A stretch of DNA of 64,000 nt from Streptomyces graminofaciens (GCF_030294945.1 NZ_AP018448.1:7970501-8034500), one strand, 5' to 3'; positions 7,936 to 16,501 are shown, numbered from the stretch's first letter. The notes: generated by a model from the letters alone, not told the origin. Numbers and translations: made by a program.

Positions 7936-7974
7936 CACGCGCGCGTGGAGCACGAAAACCTTCACGCGCGCGTG
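7936..7974. terminator. Paired CACGCGCGCGTG palindromes, candidate bidirectional terminator
   Basis: The 12-base self-complementary sequence CACGCGCGCGTG occurs at 7936-7947 and again at 7963-7974, between the 3' ends of two convergent genes. The copies can pair with each other to form one hairpin with a 15-base loop, which suits a bidirectional terminator. The sequence could also be a protein-binding site. Confidence 0.45.
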
Positions 7975-8010
7975 AACCCTGATCAACACGCACCGCACGA
8001 CCCCGCCCCG

Positions 8011-9285
8011 CTACGACGACTCCCCCCGACGCCCCTGCCTCCCCTGCCGAGGCAGATCCAGCACCGCGGCCGCACCCGCCGCCGAGCCGCAGAACTCCCG
8101 TACCGCGCTGGTCCGCGCCACCACGCGCCCCCTGTGCACCACGATCCGGCTGTACGCGAGCGACAGCACCCCTGAGAGGCGATCACCTCGTACGGCGAGG
8201 AGTTCGGCCGGGAAACCCGCCTCCACGCGCACCTCGGGCAGCCCCAGGGCGGCTCGCGCGGCCGTGCTCACGGCGTCGTACGCCTCCTCGGCCCGCAGCC
8301 CGTAGCGGGAGGCCAGCAGATAGGCCGCCTCCAGCGGGTCCCCGCGGCCCACAGGGTTCGCCACGTCCCGCAGCGCCCCGCTGCCCGCCGCCACCCGCAC
8401 CCCGGCCGCCCGGAGCAGCCGTACGGGAGCCGTGCCGCGGTCGTCCACGCCGCCGCAGCCGCCCTGCGGGAGGCAGACCACGGTCACACCGGCCGCCGCG
8501 AGCTGGTCCGCCGCACGGGACGCCGTCTGGGCCGGCAGCCGCGCCAGTCCGCCGCACGGGCCGAGGGCCACCCCGGGCCGCAGCCCGCCCGCCATGGCCG
8601 CGAACCGGGCCAGCCGAGCCGGATCGTCGCCCTCGGTGTGCAGATCGACCGGGCAGCCGTGCTCGGAGGCGACCTGCAGGACCGCCTCGACGTACCCGGT
8701 GGGATCGGGGTCCAGATCGGGGCAGCCGCCCACCACGGAGGCGCCCATCTTGACCGCGTCATGCAGCATCGCGAGCCCGTCCGCCCCGGCCACCCCGGTC
8801 AGCACCCGGGGCATCGCCACCGTCGTCAACTCCGCCAGCCCGCGCAACGACCGCCCGGCCTGGAGCACCGCCTCCAGCGCACCCAGCCCCGGCACGTCAC
8901 CCACATGCACGTGCGAGCGCAGCGCGGTGGCGCCGTGCCCGAGCTGGAGCAGCGCGGCCTCGGTGGCCCGCCGCTGGACGTCCTGGCCGTCGTACGAGAC
9001 AGGGCCCCCGGTGTCCGCCGACAGCGCCGTGTCGGCGTGGGCGTGCGGCTCGGCGGGGGCGGGGAGGAGCAGATAGCCGCCGAGATCCACGCGCGTGGCC
9101 GATGTCCCGCCCGCGCCCAGACTGCCCGCCGTGCCGACCGCCTCGATACGGCCGCCGCCCAGCCGCACGTCCACGGCTCGGCCGTCGGTGAGCCGTGCCC
9201 CGCACAGCAGCAGGGCGTCTGACCCGCCCGGTCCCGACGAGGAGCCGGACGAGGAGTGGGACGGCTGCGGCTGACTGTCGGGCAT
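8011..9285 (-). CDS. Amidohydrolase-superfamily protein resembling cytosine deaminase, degenerate active site
   Basis: The 424-residue protein has the two-part amidohydrolase layout: a small beta domain at both ends around a TIM barrel. The first metal motif is present (PHAHADTAL), and VDLHTEGDDP matches the CodA segment DVHCDEIDD, though one residue shorter. The later ligands are not obvious: where CodA has the HTTAMHS histidine the protein reads ALGPCGGLARLP, and the GHDD aspartate region reads GSGALRDVANP. The protein may therefore be a non-canonical or inactive deaminase. A GGGAG site lies 5 bases before the ATG. The N-terminal 25 residues are Ser-rich and poorly conserved in appearance. 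Confidence 0.75.
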   Translation of the reverse strand: MPDSQPQPSHSSSGSSSGPGGSDALLLCGARLTDGRAVDVRLGGGRIEAVGTAGSLGAGGTSATRVDLGGYLLLPAPAEPHAHADTALSADTGGPVSYDGQDVQRRATEAALLQLGHGATALRSHVHVGDVPGLGALEAVLQAGRSLRGLAELTTVAMPRVLTGVAGADGLAMLHDAVKMGASVVGGCPDLDPDPTGYVEAVLQVASEHGCPVDLHTEGDDPARLARFAAMAGGLRPGVALGPCGGLARLPAQTASRAADQLAAAGVTVVCLPQGGCGGVDDRGTAPVRLLRAAGVRVAAGSGALRDVANPVGRGDPLEAAYLLASRYGLRAEEAYDAVSTAARAALGLPEVRVEAGFPAELLAVRGDRLSGVLSLAYSRIVVHRGRVVARTSAVREFCGSAAGAAAVLDLPRQGRQGRRGESS

Positions 9286-9583
9286 CGCGCTCCCGGGGCT
9301 CGACGACTGCTGTCAGGTGACGGCTGCACGGTGATGGACACACGATCACGCAGAGTGAGTCGAGCCTAGGCGCGCGGCCCGCCCTCGGCGCGGAGGAGCG
9401 CAATAGTCGTACCGGTGTGGTCCACCCCGCCCAGGGCCGTCCGCGACCGCCGGGAACGCGGTGCGGCGTGGTGCGCGAGGGGCGTGCGCGGCGCCCCGAA
9501 ACGGCCCGCTGAACACCCTGCACCGGGGGGCGCGAAACGGATTTGGGCGATCGGCCGTGGGGCGTGTAATGTCTTCATCGCTC

Positions 9584-9656
9584 GCCCCAATAGCTCAGTC
9601 GGCAGAGCGTCTCCATGGTAAGGAGAAGGTCTACGGTTCGATTCCGTATTGGGGCT
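9584..9656 (+). tRNA. tRNA-Thr (GGT)
   Basis: A cloverleaf is visible. The acceptor GCCCCAA pairs with TTGGGGC, discriminator T. The anticodon arm is TCTCC ATGGTAA GGAGA with anticodon GGT, and the T-arm holds GGTTCGATTCC. CCA is not encoded. The preceding 298 bases (9286-9583) hold no gene that I can support. Confidence 0.93.
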
Positions 9657-9702
9657 CTGGTGTGAAAGGTTCCCGTCGCAAGGCGGGGCCCGATCGCATC
9701 AC

Positions 9703-9775
9703 AGCGGTGTAGCTCAGTCGGTAGAGCAAGCGGCTCATAATCGCTGTGTCACCGGTTCAAGTCCGGTCACCGCTA
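9703..9775 (+). tRNA. tRNA-Met (CAT), elongator type
   Basis: The acceptor AGCGGTG pairs with CACCGCT, discriminator A. The anticodon arm AGCGG CTCATAA TCGCT has anticodon CAT, and the T-arm contains CGGTTCAAGTCCG. Its paired first acceptor base fits an elongator rather than an initiator tRNA. It lies 46 bases after tRNA-Thr and 90 bases before rpmG. Confidence 0.92.
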
Positions 9776-9865
9776 CTGACAGTAGCCGATTGCGGGGTCG
9801 GTCCTTCGATCGGCTACTCTTTCTTGCGTTGAATCAATCCTATCCGTTCGTCAAGGAGCACTCAC

Positions 9866-10030
9866 GTGGCTGCCACCGACGTCCGCCCGAAGATCACGCT
9901 GGCCTGCGTGGAGTGCAAGGAGCGGAACTACATCACCAAGAAGAACCGGCGTAACAACCCGGACCGACTGGAGATGAAGAAGCACTGCCCGCGTTGCAAC
10001 GCGCACACCGCGCACCGCGAAACGCGATAA
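9866..10030 (+). CDS. rpmG: 50S ribosomal protein L33, zinc-binding form
   Basis: A 54-residue protein starting at GTG with AAGGAG 7 bases upstream. It contains the L33 core [20 protein letters not shown] and four cysteines in two pairs (CVEC and CPRC). This is the zinc-binding C+ form; many actinomycetes also carry a cysteine-free paralogue used under zinc limitation. It lies at the head of the block that leads to secE-nusG, as in mycobacteria. Confidence 0.96.
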   Translation: MAATDVRPKITLACVECKERNYITKKNRRNNPDRLEMKKHCPRCNAHTAHRETR

Positions 10031-10044
10031 ATCAGGCTCGTACA

Positions 10045-10078
10045 CGAGGCCGTCCCCGAGAGATCGGGGGCGGCCTCG
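10045..10078 (+). terminator. Hairpin terminator after rpmG
   Basis: CGAGGCCG and CGGCCTCG enclose a second inner stem (CCCCGA with TCGGGG) with a GAGA tetraloop. There is no U-tract, as is common in Streptomyces terminators. Confidence 0.7.
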
Positions 10079-10148
10079 CGTCGTTGAGCGGGTCATACCG
10101 CCCAGTAGAAGCAACCAGGTCAATAGAGCAACCAGGAGGTGCCGAGCC

Positions 10149-10601
10149 ATGGCGCTCGACCAGTCCTTCGTGGGGCGGACCTACCCGCCCACCGATCCCT
10201 ACGAGGTCGGCCGGGAAAAGATCCGCGAGTTCGCCGAGGCCGTGGGGGACGCCCACCCGGCGTACACGGACCCGGAAGCCGCCAAGGCGCTCGGTCACCC
10301 CGATGTCATCGCCCCGCCGACCTTCGTGTTCTCCATCACCTTCAAGGCGGCGGGACAAGTCGTCCAGGACCCGCAGTTGGGCCTCGACTACAGCCGCGTG
10401 GTGCACGGTGACCAGAAGTTCGCCCACAAGCGCCCGGTGCGCGCCGGCGACCGGCTCACGGTCACCTCGACCATCGAGACGATCAAGTCCCTCGCGGGCA
10501 ACGACATCCTGGACATCCGAGGCGAGGTCCACGACGAGGCCGGCGAGCACGTCGTGACCGCCTGGACCAAGCTCGTGGCCCGCGCGGCCGAGGAGGGCTG
10601 A
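10149..10601 (+). CDS. MaoC N-terminal-like protein (HadA/HadC-type subunit)
   Basis: The 150-residue protein has a single hot-dog fold of the MaoC_dehydrat_N type (UPF0336): DPYEVGREKIREFAEAVGD near the start, then APPTFVFSITF and a C-terminal KLVARA. In mycobacteria the equivalent genes sit between rpmG and trpT-secE and encode the non-catalytic subunit of the (3R)-hydroxyacyl-ACP dehydratase HadAB. Streptomyces makes no mycolic acids, so the natural substrate here is unknown. AGGAGGTG lies 9 bases before the ATG. It pairs with the next gene across a 7-base gap. Confidence 0.88.
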   Translation: MALDQSFVGRTYPPTDPYEVGREKIREFAEAVGDAHPAYTDPEAAKALGHPDVIAPPTFVFSITFKAAGQVVQDPQLGLDYSRVVHGDQKFAHKRPVRAGDRLTVTSTIETIKSLAGNDILDIRGEVHDEAGEHVVTAWTKLVARAAEEG

Positions 10602-10608
10602 GGCTTCG

Positions 10609-11037
10609 ATGACGGCGAAGATCTCTTACGACGACGTCGAGGTCGGCACCGAACTGCCTGCCCAGACCTTCGGCGTGACCCGCGCCACCCTCGTCCAGTA
10701 CGCGGGCGCCTCCGGCGACTTCAACCCGATCCACTGGAACGAGAAGTTCGCCAAGGAGGTCGGCCTCCCGGACGTCATCGCACACGGCATGTTCACCATG
10801 GCCGAGGCGATCCGGGTCGTCACCGACTGGACCGGCGACCCCGGCTCGATCGTCGAGTACGGCGTCCGCTTCACCAAGCCCGTCGTCGTCCCGAACGACG
10901 CCGAGGGCGCGACCATCGAGGTCAGCGCCAAGGTCGGCGCCAAGCTCGACGACAACACCGTCCGCGTCGACCTGACGGCGATGAGCGCCGGGCAGAAGGT
11001 GCTGGGCATGTCCCGGGCGGTCGTACGGCTGGCCTGA
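10609..11037 (+). CDS. MaoC-like hydratase/dehydratase (HadB-type catalytic subunit)
   Basis: The 142-residue protein has a hot-dog fold with the hydratase-2 motif GASGDFNPIHWNEKFA, which contains the catalytic Asp and His, followed by IAHGMFTMAEA. These are the active-site residues missing from its upstream partner. The two proteins should form a heterodimer acting on (3R)-hydroxyacyl thioesters, as HadAB does in mycobacteria. Gene order and tight spacing support co-expression. Confidence 0.88.
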   Translation: MTAKISYDDVEVGTELPAQTFGVTRATLVQYAGASGDFNPIHWNEKFAKEVGLPDVIAHGMFTMAEAIRVVTDWTGDPGSIVEYGVRFTKPVVVPNDAEGATIEVSAKVGAKLDDNTVRVDLTAMSAGQKVLGMSRAVVRLA

Positions 11038-11050
11038 GAGCCGATGAACG

Positions 11051-11084
11051 GTAAGGGGCGTCCGCTACTGCGGGCGCCCCTTAC
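11051..11084. terminator. Strong hairpin terminator after the Had-like pair
   Basis: GTAAGGGGCG pairs perfectly with CGCCCCTTAC, with an extra inner CGC/GCG pairing. It sits 13 bases after the hadB-like stop. Confidence 0.8.
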
Positions 11085-11176
11085 GCGTGGCGTACACACG
11101 GGCGTACGCGTGCGCGCCCCTCACCCGGCTCACGCGCCCGGCAGGACTGTCGGACCCGTCTCGTACTCTTGAGCCC

Positions 11177-12232
11177 GTGCAGGAACTCCACGACGCCCCC
11201 CTCGCCCCGCTGACCACCTTCCGGCTGGGCGGGCCCGCGCACCGGCTGATCACGGCGACCACCGACGACGAGGTGATCGCCGCCGTCCGTGAGGCCGACG
11301 ACACCGGAACGCCCCTGCTGCTCATCGGCGGCGGCTCGAACCTGGTCATCGGTGACAAGGGCTTCGCGGGTACCGCGCTCGTCATCGCCACCGAGGGCTT
11401 CGCGCTGGACGGCACACGGCTGGAGCTGGCCGCCGGCGAGGTGTGGACCGACGCGGTCGCCCGCACTGTCGAGGCCGGGCTCGCCGGGATCGAGTGCCTC
11501 GCCGGAATCCCCGGCTCCGCAGGCGCGACACCGATCCAGAACGTGGGCGCGTACGGCCAGGAGGTCGCCTCCACCATCACCGAGGTCGTCGCCTACGACC
11601 GGCTCACGCGCGAGACGGTCACGATCCCGAACGCCGAGTGCGCCTTCACGTACCGCCACAGCCGCTTCAAGGCCGACCCCGAGCGGTACGTCGTGCTGCG
11701 GGTGCGGTTCGAACTGGAGGACGCGGACGGGCTGTCGGAGCCCGTCAAGTACGCCGAGACGGCTCGTGCGCTCGGGGTGGAGGCCGGTGACCGGGTGCCC
11801 CTCGCCGAGGCCCGGGAGACCGTGCTGAAGCTGCGCTCCGGCAAGGGCATGGTGCTCGACCCCGAGGACCACGACACCTGGTCGGCCGGGTCGTTCTTCA
11901 CCAATCCGATCCTCACGGACGAGGAGTTCGCCGTGTTCCACGCGCGCGTGCGGGAGCGGCTCGGTGCGGACGCCGTCCCGCCCGCGTACCCGGCGGCGGA
12001 CGGCCACACCAAGACCTCCGCCGCCTGGCTGATCGACAAGGCGGGCTTCACCAAGGGGTACGGGAGCGGGCCCGCCCGCATCTCGACCAAGCACACTCTG
12101 GCGCTCACCAACCGGGGCACGGCCACAACCGAGGACCTGCTGACGCTGGCCCGGGAGGTCGTCGCCGGGGTCCGGGACGTGTTCGGGGTCACGCTGGTGA
12201 ACGAGCCGGTGACCGTCGGGGTCAGCCTGTAG
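11177..12232 (+). CDS. murB: UDP-N-acetylenolpyruvoylglucosamine reductase
   Basis: MurB reduces UDP-GlcNAc-enolpyruvate to UDP-MurNAc with NADPH and FAD in peptidoglycan synthesis. The 351-residue protein shows the FAD-binding motif LLIGGGSNLVIGDKGF, the segment IPGSAGATPIQNVGAYG, the catalytic Ser region SAGSFFTNPI and the C-terminal GPARISTKHTLALTN. The GTG at 11177 fits the usual start (QELHDAPLAPLTTFRLGG). An earlier in-frame ATG at 11087 would run into the terminator of the previous gene. No Shine-Dalgarno is visible; a TACTCT box 8 bases upstream suggests a leaderless transcript. Confidence 0.95.
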   Translation: MQELHDAPLAPLTTFRLGGPAHRLITATTDDEVIAAVREADDTGTPLLLIGGGSNLVIGDKGFAGTALVIATEGFALDGTRLELAAGEVWTDAVARTVEAGLAGIECLAGIPGSAGATPIQNVGAYGQEVASTITEVVAYDRLTRETVTIPNAECAFTYRHSRFKADPERYVVLRVRFELEDADGLSEPVKYAETARALGVEAGDRVPLAEARETVLKLRSGKGMVLDPEDHDTWSAGSFFTNPILTDEEFAVFHARVRERLGADAVPPAYPAADGHTKTSAAWLIDKAGFTKGYGSGPARISTKHTLALTNRGTATTEDLLTLAREVVAGVRDVFGVTLVNEPVTVGVSL

Positions 12233-12253
12233 GCCCGGGGCGCCGCAAGGGGC

Positions 12254-12886
12254 TCAGTAGGCGACGCCCACGCCCTGCCTCACCGTGGCCGGGTCGTCGA
12301 TCGCCTCCAGCATCGCGTGCGCCACATCGGCGCGGGCCACGAAGCGACCCCTGACCGGAAAGCCCCCCACGACCCTCCGGTACACACCGGTGAGCGGTTT
12401 GTCCTGAAGGCGCGGCGGCCGTACGGCCGTCCAGTCGGTGCCGCTGCGGGCCAGGTCGGCCTCCATCTCCCGCAGGTCGGTGTAGACGTCCTTGAGGACC
12501 GCTGAGACGATCCCGCGCATCGCGCGGTCGAGAAACCCGTCCCCCTCCGGCTCGGGACCGACCGGCGAGGCGCTCACCACGACCAGCCGCCGGACCCCCT
12601 CGGCCTCCAGGGCCGCCAGCGCCGTACGGGTCAGCCGGGCGGCGACCCCGGCGTCCTTGCGGCCGCGCGGGCCCAGACCGGAGACGACCGCGTCACGACC
12701 GGCGACGGCGGGGCGCAACGCCTCGGCATCGGTGAGATCCGCACGGAACACCTCCAGGCGTTCCCCGGTGACGGGCATGCGCGCGGGGTCACGCACGACG
12801 GCCGTGACCTCGTGACCGGCGGCGAGGGCCTGGCGGACGAGTTCCTTGCCTATGCCTCCGGTGGCGCCGAGAACGGTGAGTTTCAT
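12254..12886 (-). CDS. NAD(P)-binding SDR-like reductase under TetR control
   Basis: A 210-residue NmrA/YwnB-like protein with the nucleotide-binding loop LTVLGATGGIGKELV at the N-terminus, VVRDPARM, VVSGLGPRG, VVVSASPVGPEPEG and DWTAVRPPRLQD. The ATG at 12886 has GGGAGC 7 bases upstream. It is transcribed divergently from a TetR regulator, and two palindromes lie between them, so it is the likely regulated target. Such reductases often act on quinones or electrophiles; the substrate here is not known. Confidence 0.85.
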   Translation of the reverse strand: MKLTVLGATGGIGKELVRQALAAGHEVTAVVRDPARMPVTGERLEVFRADLTDAEALRPAVAGRDAVVSGLGPRGRKDAGVAARLTRTALAALEAEGVRRLVVVSASPVGPEPEGDGFLDRAMRGIVSAVLKDVYTDLREMEADLARSGTDWTAVRPPRLQDKPLTGVYRRVVGGFPVRGRFVARADVAHAMLEAIDDPATVRQGVGVAY

Positions 12887-12913
12887 GAGAGCTCCCGCAT
12901 ACGAAAGTTGGGT

Positions 12914-12964
12914 GGGTGAGTATTCACTCACCCCTGCCTCCCTCTAGAGTGAGTAAGTACTCAC
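12914..12964. promoter_or_regulatory. Two TetR operators between divergent genes
   Basis: Site 1 (12914-12933) has perfect 8-base arms GGGTGAGT and ACTCACCC around ATTC. Site 2 (12949-12964) has perfect 7-base arms GTGAGTA and TACTCAC around AG. They share the half-site GTGAGT and their centres are 33 bases apart. They cover the start regions of both the SDR gene and the TetR gene, as expected for a self-regulating repressor that also controls its neighbour. Confidence 0.8.
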
Positions 12965-12992
12965 CCACTCGTCAAGAGCGATTGGACATCCC

Positions 12993-13583
12993 ATGGAGAA
13001 CAAGCCGACCCGGGTTCGACTGCTCGATGCCGCGCACGAGCTGATGCTCACGGTCGGGCTCGCGCGGGCCACGACGAAGGAGATCGCACGGGCGGCCGGA
13101 TGTTCCGAGGCGGCGCTGTACAAGCACTTCGACAGCAAGGAGGAACTGTTCGTCCTGGTGCTCACGGAGCGGCTGCCGCCGCTCGGCCCGCTGATCGGCG
13201 GCCTCGCCGCCGAGCCGGGCGGGCGCTCCCTGGAGGAGAACCTCACCGAGATCGCCCACCGGGCGTGCCTCTTCTACGAGCAGAGCTTCCCGATCGCCGC
13301 GTCCCTGTACGCCGAGACCCAGCTCAAGCGACGGCACGACGAGGCGATGCGGGAGCGGGGGACAGGGCCGCACATACCGATCCAGGGCCTGGACGCCTAT
13401 CTGCGCGCCGAACAGGCCCTCGGCCGCGTCCGCCCCGACGCCGACACCTTCGCGGCGGCCTCGCTCCTCCTCGGCGCCTGCGCCCAGCGCGCGTTCGCGT
13501 ACGACGCGGCGGAGGAGCGACCGGAGGGGGCGGAGTTCGCCGCCCGGCTGGCCCGGACGCTCGTCGCGGGGCTCGTCGTGTGA
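12993..13583 (+). CDS. TetR-family transcriptional regulator
   Basis: A 196-residue protein with the TetR helix-turn-helix at about 12-55 (TTKEIARAAGCSEAALYKHF) and a helical ligand-binding C-terminal domain containing FYEQSFPIAASLYAETQLK. The ATG at 12993 fits the usual length. It is divergent from the SDR gene and very likely represses both from the palindromes at 12914-12964. The inducer is unknown. Confidence 0.93.
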   Translation: MENKPTRVRLLDAAHELMLTVGLARATTKEIARAAGCSEAALYKHFDSKEELFVLVLTERLPPLGPLIGGLAAEPGGRSLEENLTEIAHRACLFYEQSFPIAASLYAETQLKRRHDEAMRERGTGPHIPIQGLDAYLRAEQALGRVRPDADTFAAASLLLGACAQRAFAYDAAEERPEGAEFAARLARTLVAGLVV

Positions 13584-13617
13584 AGCGCTGTGATGGGCTG
13601 TGCAGCGCCGTGAAGCG

Positions 13618-14649
13618 CTAGGCGGCCAGCCAGTCGTCCACCCCGGCCAGCAGCTTCACCCGGGTCTCCTCGGGCGCCGCCGACGCCCGGATCGACTGCC
13701 GGGCCAGCTCCGCCAGTTCCGCGTCAGTGAAGGCGTGGTGGTGGCGGGCGATCTCGTACTGGGCCGCCAGGCGGGAGCCGAAGAGCAGGGGGTCGTCGGC
13801 GCCCAGGGCCATGGGGACGCCGGCGTCGAAGAGGGTGCGCAGGGGGACGTGCTGGGGCTTCTCGTAGACGCCCAGGGCCACGTTCGAGGCCGGGCAGACC
13901 TCGCAGGTCACGCCCTTCTCCGCGAGGCGCTTCAGCAGCCGGGGGTCCTCCGCCGCGCGCACCCCGTGCCCCAACCGGTTCGCGTGCAGGTCGTCCAGGC
14001 AGTCGCGGACCGAGGACGGACCGGTCAGCTCGCCGCCGTGCGGGGCGGACAGCAGACCGCCCTCGCGCGCGATGGCGAAGGCACGGTCGAAGTCCCGCGC
14101 CATGCCCCGGCGTTCGTCGTTGGAGAGGCCGAAGCCCACCACGCCCTTGTCGGCGTAGCGCACCGCGAGCCGGGCCAGCGTACGGGCGTCCAGCGGATGC
14201 TTCATGCGGTTCGCGGCGACCACGACCCGCATCCCGAGCCCGGTCTCCCGCATCGTCGTGTCCACCGCGTCCAGGATGATCTCCAGCGCGGGGATCAGAC
14301 CGCCCAGGCGAGGGGCGTACGACGTCGGGTCCACCTGGATCTCCAGCCAGCCCGAGCCGTCCTTCAGGTCCTCCTCGGCGGCCTCGCGCACGAGGCGCTG
14401 GATGTCCTCGGGCTCCCTGACGCACGAACGCGCCGCGTCGTACAGCCGCTGGAACCGGAACCACCCTCGCTCGTCCGTCGCCCGCAGCTTCGGCGGCTCC
14501 CCGCTGGTCAGCGCCTCCGTCAGCGCTTCGGGCAGTCTTGCGCCGTACTTGTCGGCCAGCTCCAGCACGGTCGTGGGCCGCATCGACCCGGTGAAGTGCA
14601 GATGCAGATGGGCCTTGGGCAGTTCAGAGAGATCACGTACACGCTCCAT
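13618..14649 (-). CDS. add: Adenosine deaminase family protein
   Basis: A 343-residue protein of the adenosine/AMP deaminase family, which hydrolyses adenosine (or a related 6-aminopurine nucleoside) to the 6-oxo form with release of ammonia. All catalytic motifs are visible: zinc ligands in KAHLHLHFTGS, the proton-shuttling Glu in SAPHGGELTG, LGHGVRA, and MALGADDPLLFG at the last metal site. The ATG at 14649 is set by the KAHLHLH motif 13 residues in. In Streptomyces, Add paralogues can also act on aminodeoxyfutalosine or antibiotics, so the exact substrate is open. Confidence 0.9.
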   Translation of the reverse strand: MERVRDLSELPKAHLHLHFTGSMRPTTVLELADKYGARLPEALTEALTSGEPPKLRATDERGWFRFQRLYDAARSCVREPEDIQRLVREAAEEDLKDGSGWLEIQVDPTSYAPRLGGLIPALEIILDAVDTTMRETGLGMRVVVAANRMKHPLDARTLARLAVRYADKGVVGFGLSNDERRGMARDFDRAFAIAREGGLLSAPHGGELTGPSSVRDCLDDLHANRLGHGVRAAEDPRLLKRLAEKGVTCEVCPASNVALGVYEKPQHVPLRTLFDAGVPMALGADDPLLFGSRLAAQYEIARHHHAFTDAELAELARQSIRASAAPEETRVKLLAGVDDWLAA

Positions 14650-14775
14650 TGAAGGATCCTGCCGTACGTCTCCGCCCTCCCGAAAGCGGAATCCCCGAAC
14701 GTGGTCTTGCTCGCACAAGCAAGCGGGCCCCACACACGAAAATTCGTATGCGAGGCCCACCTGGGAGAACGGACC

Positions 14776-16002
14776 TCAGTCCGTCGCCTCCGCCAGCAGC
14801 TTCTGGATGCGGCTCACACCCTCGACGAGGTCCTCGTCACCCAGGGCGTACGACAGCCGCAGATAGCCGGGGGTGCCGAAGGCCTCACCCGGGACGACCG
14901 CGACCTCGGCCTCGTCCAGGATCAGCGCGGCCAGCTCGACCGAGTCCTGCGGGCGCTTGCCGCGGATCTCCTTGCCGAGCAGGCCCTTGACCGACGGGTA
15001 CGCGTAGAACGCGCCCTCGGGCTCCGGGCAGAGCACGCCGTCGATCTCGTTGAGCATGCGCACGATCGTCTTGCGGCGGCGGTCGAAGGCCTCGCGCATC
15101 TCGGCGACGGCCGTCAGGTCGCCGGAGACGGCGGCGAGGGCGGCCACCTGTGCGACGTTCGACACGTTCGACGTGGCGTGCGACTGGAGGTTCGTCGCGG
15201 CCTTGACCACGTCCTTCGGGCCGACGATCCACCCGACGCGCCAGCCGGTCATGGCGTACGTCTTCGCCACGCCGTTGACCACGATGCACTTGTCGCGCAG
15301 CTCCGGCACGATCGCGGGCAGCGAGGTGAACTGCGCGTCGCCGTAGACCAGATGCTCGTAGATCTCGTCCGTCATCACCCACAGGCCGTGCTCGACGGCC
15401 CAGCGGCCGATCGCCTCGGAGTCCTCGGCGCTGTAGACCGCGCCGGTGGGGTTCGAGGGGGAGACGAAGAGGACGACCTTGGTCTTCTCCGTACGGGCCG
15501 CCTCCAGCTGCTCGACCGAGACGCGGTAGCCGGTGGTCTCGTCCGCGACGACCTCGACCGGGACACCGCCGGCCAGCCGGATCGACTCCGGGTACGTCGT
15601 CCAGTACGGGGCCGGGACGATGACCTCGTCGCCCGGGTCGAGGATCGCGGCGAAGGCCTCGTAGATGGCCTGCTTGCCGCCGTTGGTGACGAGGATCTGC
15701 GCCGGGTCGACCTCGTAGCCGGAGTCGCGCAGGGTCTTCGCGGCGATCGCGGCCTTCAGCTCGGGCAGGCCGCCGGCCGGTGTGTAGCGGTGGTACTTCG
15801 GGTTCTTGCAGGCCTCGATGGCCGCCTCGACGATGTAGTCCGGGGTGGGGAAGTCGGGCTCTCCTGCGCCGAAGCCGATCACCGGACGCCCGGCGGCCTT
15901 GAGGGCCTTGGCCTTGGCGTCCACGGCGAGGGTGGCGGACTCGGAGATCGCGCCGATACGCGCGGAGACCCGGCGCTCGGTGGGAGGGGTTGCAGCGCTC
16001 AT
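14776..16002 (-). CDS. aspC: Aspartate aminotransferase (class I PLP enzyme)
   Basis: The 408-residue enzyme transfers the amino group between aspartate and 2-oxoglutarate using PLP. It shows the N-terminal [20 protein letters not shown], the cofactor contacts [11 protein letters not shown] and [10 protein letters not shown], the Schiff-base lysine in [14 protein letters not shown], and the C-terminal Arg in [12 protein letters not shown]. The start at 16002 (MSAATPP) matches the usual length; an ATG three codons earlier at 16011 is possible. Longer frames upstream are not credible. The gene faces away from tRNA-Trp and secE. Confidence 0.94.
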   Translation of the reverse strand: MSAATPPTERRVSARIGAISESATLAVDAKAKALKAAGRPVIGFGAGEPDFPTPDYIVEAAIEACKNPKYHRYTPAGGLPELKAAIAAKTLRDSGYEVDPAQILVTNGGKQAIYEAFAAILDPGDEVIVPAPYWTTYPESIRLAGGVPVEVVADETTGYRVSVEQLEAARTEKTKVVLFVSPSNPTGAVYSAEDSEAIGRWAVEHGLWVMTDEIYEHLVYGDAQFTSLPAIVPELRDKCIVVNGVAKTYAMTGWRVGWIVGPKDVVKAATNLQSHATSNVSNVAQVAALAAVSGDLTAVAEMREAFDRRRKTIVRMLNEIDGVLCPEPEGAFYAYPSVKGLLGKEIRGKRPQDSVELAALILDEAEVAVVPGEAFGTPGYLRLSYALGDEDLVEGVSRIQKLLAEATD

Positions 16003-16203
16003 GGGGCCCATCGTTTCAGACACGAAACCCCACCGGCACACGGGTTTCACAGACTGAACAGCGACGGGTGCGGCAGGGAACAACCGTCCGGATTCCCGCC
16101 GTGGCCTGGGTGATCTTCGATCCCTCGCCGACGATCTTGAACCGATCCGTCCACGATCCTCCGGTAGATCTTCCGTCGACAAAGCGCCTACGGGCACTTT
16201 CTG

Positions 16204-16233
16204 TTCGACGACCGGCCGCGAAGCACGTACACT
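16204..16233 (+). promoter_or_regulatory. Candidate promoter for tRNA-Trp / secE
   Basis: TTCGAC (16204-16209) and TACACT (16228-16233) are separated by 18 bases and lie 87 bases before tRNA-Trp. They are the best sigma70-like pair in the 317-base stretch between aspC and tRNA-Trp, which otherwise holds nothing I can support. Confidence 0.4.
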
Positions 16234-16319
16234 CTCACCTCGTTGGCCTCCACCGGCCGCGCTCATCCGGTGCACACCGAGCACCCGGGCGGATGCGGTA
16301 CGTTTGGGGAGAACCACAA

Positions 16320-16392
16320 AGGGTCGTAGCTCAATTGGTAGAGCACTGGTCTCCAAAACCAGCGGTTGGGGGTTCAAGTCCCTCCGGCCCTG
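16320..16392 (+). tRNA. trpT: tRNA-Trp (CCA)
   Basis: The acceptor AGGGTCG pairs with CGGCCCT, discriminator G. The anticodon arm CTGGT CTCCAAA ACCAG has anticodon CCA, and the T-arm holds GGGTTCAAGTCCC. It lies 109 bases before secE, the same trpT-secE-nusG order seen across actinobacteria. Confidence 0.95.
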
Positions 16393-16501
16393 CTACACAC
16401 TCCTCACGCCAGGATGTGTGCGCATGTACGTACAGAAATGCACCGCCGTGCGGCTCAGACCGGGCGCGGCACGGCCACGACCCGGAATCAGGTGAGGATG
16501 A

